64,000 nt of DNA from positions 682,001 through 746,000 of the forward strand of contig NZ_QPCG01000002.1 in assembly GCF_003351025.1 (NCBI RefSeq). Reading direction: 5' to 3'. How positions within the stretch are numbered: position 1 is the first letter of the stretch; every line of letters begins with the position of its first letter. A program made the translations under genes and the position numbers. The notes under the pieces were generated by a model that was given only the letters and a program-made list of their open reading frames with translations, was not told the origin of the DNA and searched no databases. This document shows positions 62,989-64,000 of the stretch, one piece after another. The DNA is from Mucilaginibacter endophyticus (GTDB lineage Bacteria; Bacteroidota; Bacteroidia; Sphingobacteriales; Sphingobacteriaceae).

Positions 62989-63741
62989 TTATTTCGATCC
63001 CGCCCAAAGGATAGCATCCCTGAGCAGTGCTATATAACTTTGATTGGCGAATACCGAAGGATCATGCCCGATGCCTATATAAATCATGCGCCGGTATTTT
63101 TCATTCGTCCAGATGATGGGATGATCGCCCATCGGTTTATTTTGCTTAAAGCTTAATTCGTCGGCGGTAGCCAGAACACGCACATTGGGCCGCGGGCTTT
63201 TATCAAACTCGTACCATTCGTCGGAAATCTCGAATTTAGCAGGCAAGTTTTTAGTGGCCGGATGCCGGTGGTCTTCTACAATAACAGTTCCTCTTTGATA
63301 GGCCGGATGCGGCGAATAGACCACGCCTCCCATGAAGTCCTCAAACCATTGCCAGTATTTGGTATTTTTTGCCAGAAACTCCGTTCCGGTTAAACCGGCG
63401 GCATGAATCCCTACCCAACCTTTCCCCTGCTCAACAAACTTTTGTAACGCGGCCTGCTGAGTATTCGAAATATCAAAAGGCGCCAGTTGCATCATCACAA
63501 ATACCTGGTAGTTCTTTAGATTCCCGTCGTTGATCTTGCTTGAATCGTCCGTGTAATCAACTTTAAACTGATTGTCCTTACCCAGTTTTTCGAAAAGCGG
63601 TTTGGCAGCAGTCATCATTTTAATGTGATCATCAGAACGGGAAATCACCACCAAAGCCTTGAATTTGTATGGCTGCGCAACAGCAATATTTACCAATAAC
63701 AGTGGGATTAATGCACTTACAATATATTTCAGCTTGCCCAT
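62989..63741 (-). CDS. Secreted ThuA-domain protein 4
   Basis: 250-residue exported protein. A TTG three codons upstream also opens the frame, but ATG 63741 (MGKLKYIVSALIPLLL) is preferred and lies 9 bp after the stop codon of the redoxin gene. Signal peptide to about residue 23 (AVAQ). Domain features: GKGWVGIHAAGL, SPRPNVRVLATADE, MGDHPIIWTNEKYRRMIYIGIGHD. The first segment, VVISRSDDHIKM, differs from proteins 1 and 3. Confidence 0.9.
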   Translation of the reverse strand: MGKLKYIVSALIPLLLVNIAVAQPYKFKALVVISRSDDHIKMMTAAKPLFEKLGKDNQFKVDYTDDSSKINDGNLKNYQVFVMMQLAPFDISNTQQAALQKFVEQGKGWVGIHAAGLTGTEFLAKNTKYWQWFEDFMGGVVYSPHPAYQRGTVIVEDHRHPATKNLPAKFEISDEWYEFDKSPRPNVRVLATADELSFKQNKPMGDHPIIWTNEKYRRMIYIGIGHDPSVFANQSYIALLRDAILWAGSK

Positions 63742-63750
63742 CGGTATCAA

Positions 63751-64000
63751 TTATTTGTAGATCCGGCCCATCATCGGGTTATTCCAGATCACTTTTTTAA
63801 GTTCTTCAATATCGATAGCCCCCTGGTGACTATATACTACTTTCCCATCCGGATCAATCAGCATGGTATAAGGCAAGGCACCATCCCATTTAGGATCTAC
63901 TGCCTCAATCATTTTGTATTTATCATCGCCGGTATAGATGTAATTAGTCCCTGACGATTGCTTACGTTGTAAGAATTTGAGGGCTTTATCCTTATTAGCG
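63751..64000 (-). CDS. Thioredoxin/TlpA-like protein, C-terminal part (cut by window edge)
   Basis: Open frame entering from the right edge and ending at TAA 63751-63753; the last 82 codons are visible. ALPYTMLIDPDGKVVYSHQG is the cis-proline and substrate-facing part typical of TlpA/AhpC-TSA-like redoxins; the active-site CxxC would lie beyond the edge. It is first in view of the operon that continues with three ThuA genes and the DUF4468-like gene. A periplasmic location is likely but the N-terminus is not seen. Confidence 0.8.
   Translation of the reverse strand, partial: ANKDKALKFLQRKQSSGTNYIYTGDDKYKMIEAVDPKWDGALPYTMLIDPDGKVVYSHQGAIDIEELKKVIWNNPMMGRIYK

Overview
The window looks like a Bacteroidota chromosome, most likely Sphingobacteriaceae (Mucilaginibacter/Pedobacter-like). 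This is inferred from about 800-residue permeases with two FtsX modules, A/T-rich leaders without clear Shine-Dalgarno sites, secreted ThuA-domain and DUF4468-type proteins, and a propeller/Y_Y_Y sensor. No rRNA, tRNA, transposase, prophage or CRISPR array was seen.

Region 1 (1-44564, all minus strand) is a giant transporter locus. In transcription order it holds a membrane-fusion protein, one MacB-type ATPase, then at least 17 tandem paralogous permeases (16 complete, the last cut by the window edge). They are called p1 to p17 here, p1 being next to the ATPase. The one unrelated gene inside the array encodes a secreted beta-repeat (DUF4097-type) protein at 16017-17054. Each permease has two units of one helix, a periplasmic domain and three helices, so it looks like a fused MacB dimer. 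No outer-membrane TolC gene is present in the window.

Region 2 (45045-47739, plus strand) is a divergent two-component system: an NtrC-family sigma54 activator and its histidine kinase. Four places in the array carry a sigma54-like -24/-12 element 26-31 bp before a start codon. Each is preceded, about 75 bp further upstream, by a pair of 17-bp dyads exactly 22 bp apart. They stand before the fusion protein, p7, p11 and p17. Together with terminator-like hairpins they split the locus into four units: fusion protein-ATPase-p1 to p6; p7 to p10; p11 to p16; and p17 onward. The proposal is that the adjacent regulator switches on the whole scattered array. Most gaps inside units carry one of two families of intergenic repeats.

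Region 3 (47847-56638) is ordinary metabolism and housekeeping: FMN reductase, an unknown protein, a YceH-family protein, a WalJ-like hydrolase, an MtfA-like peptidase, a DUF92 membrane protein, a methyltransferase, a pirin, a YeiH-type membrane protein, an AraC regulator and a short-chain dehydrogenase.

Region 4 (56841-64000) holds four secreted ThuA-domain proteins, a DUF4468-like protein, a truncated thioredoxin-like protein and a membrane-spanning propeller sensor with a LuxR-type DNA-binding end. It looks like a small regulated locus for periplasmic handling of an unknown, perhaps carbohydrate-related, compound.
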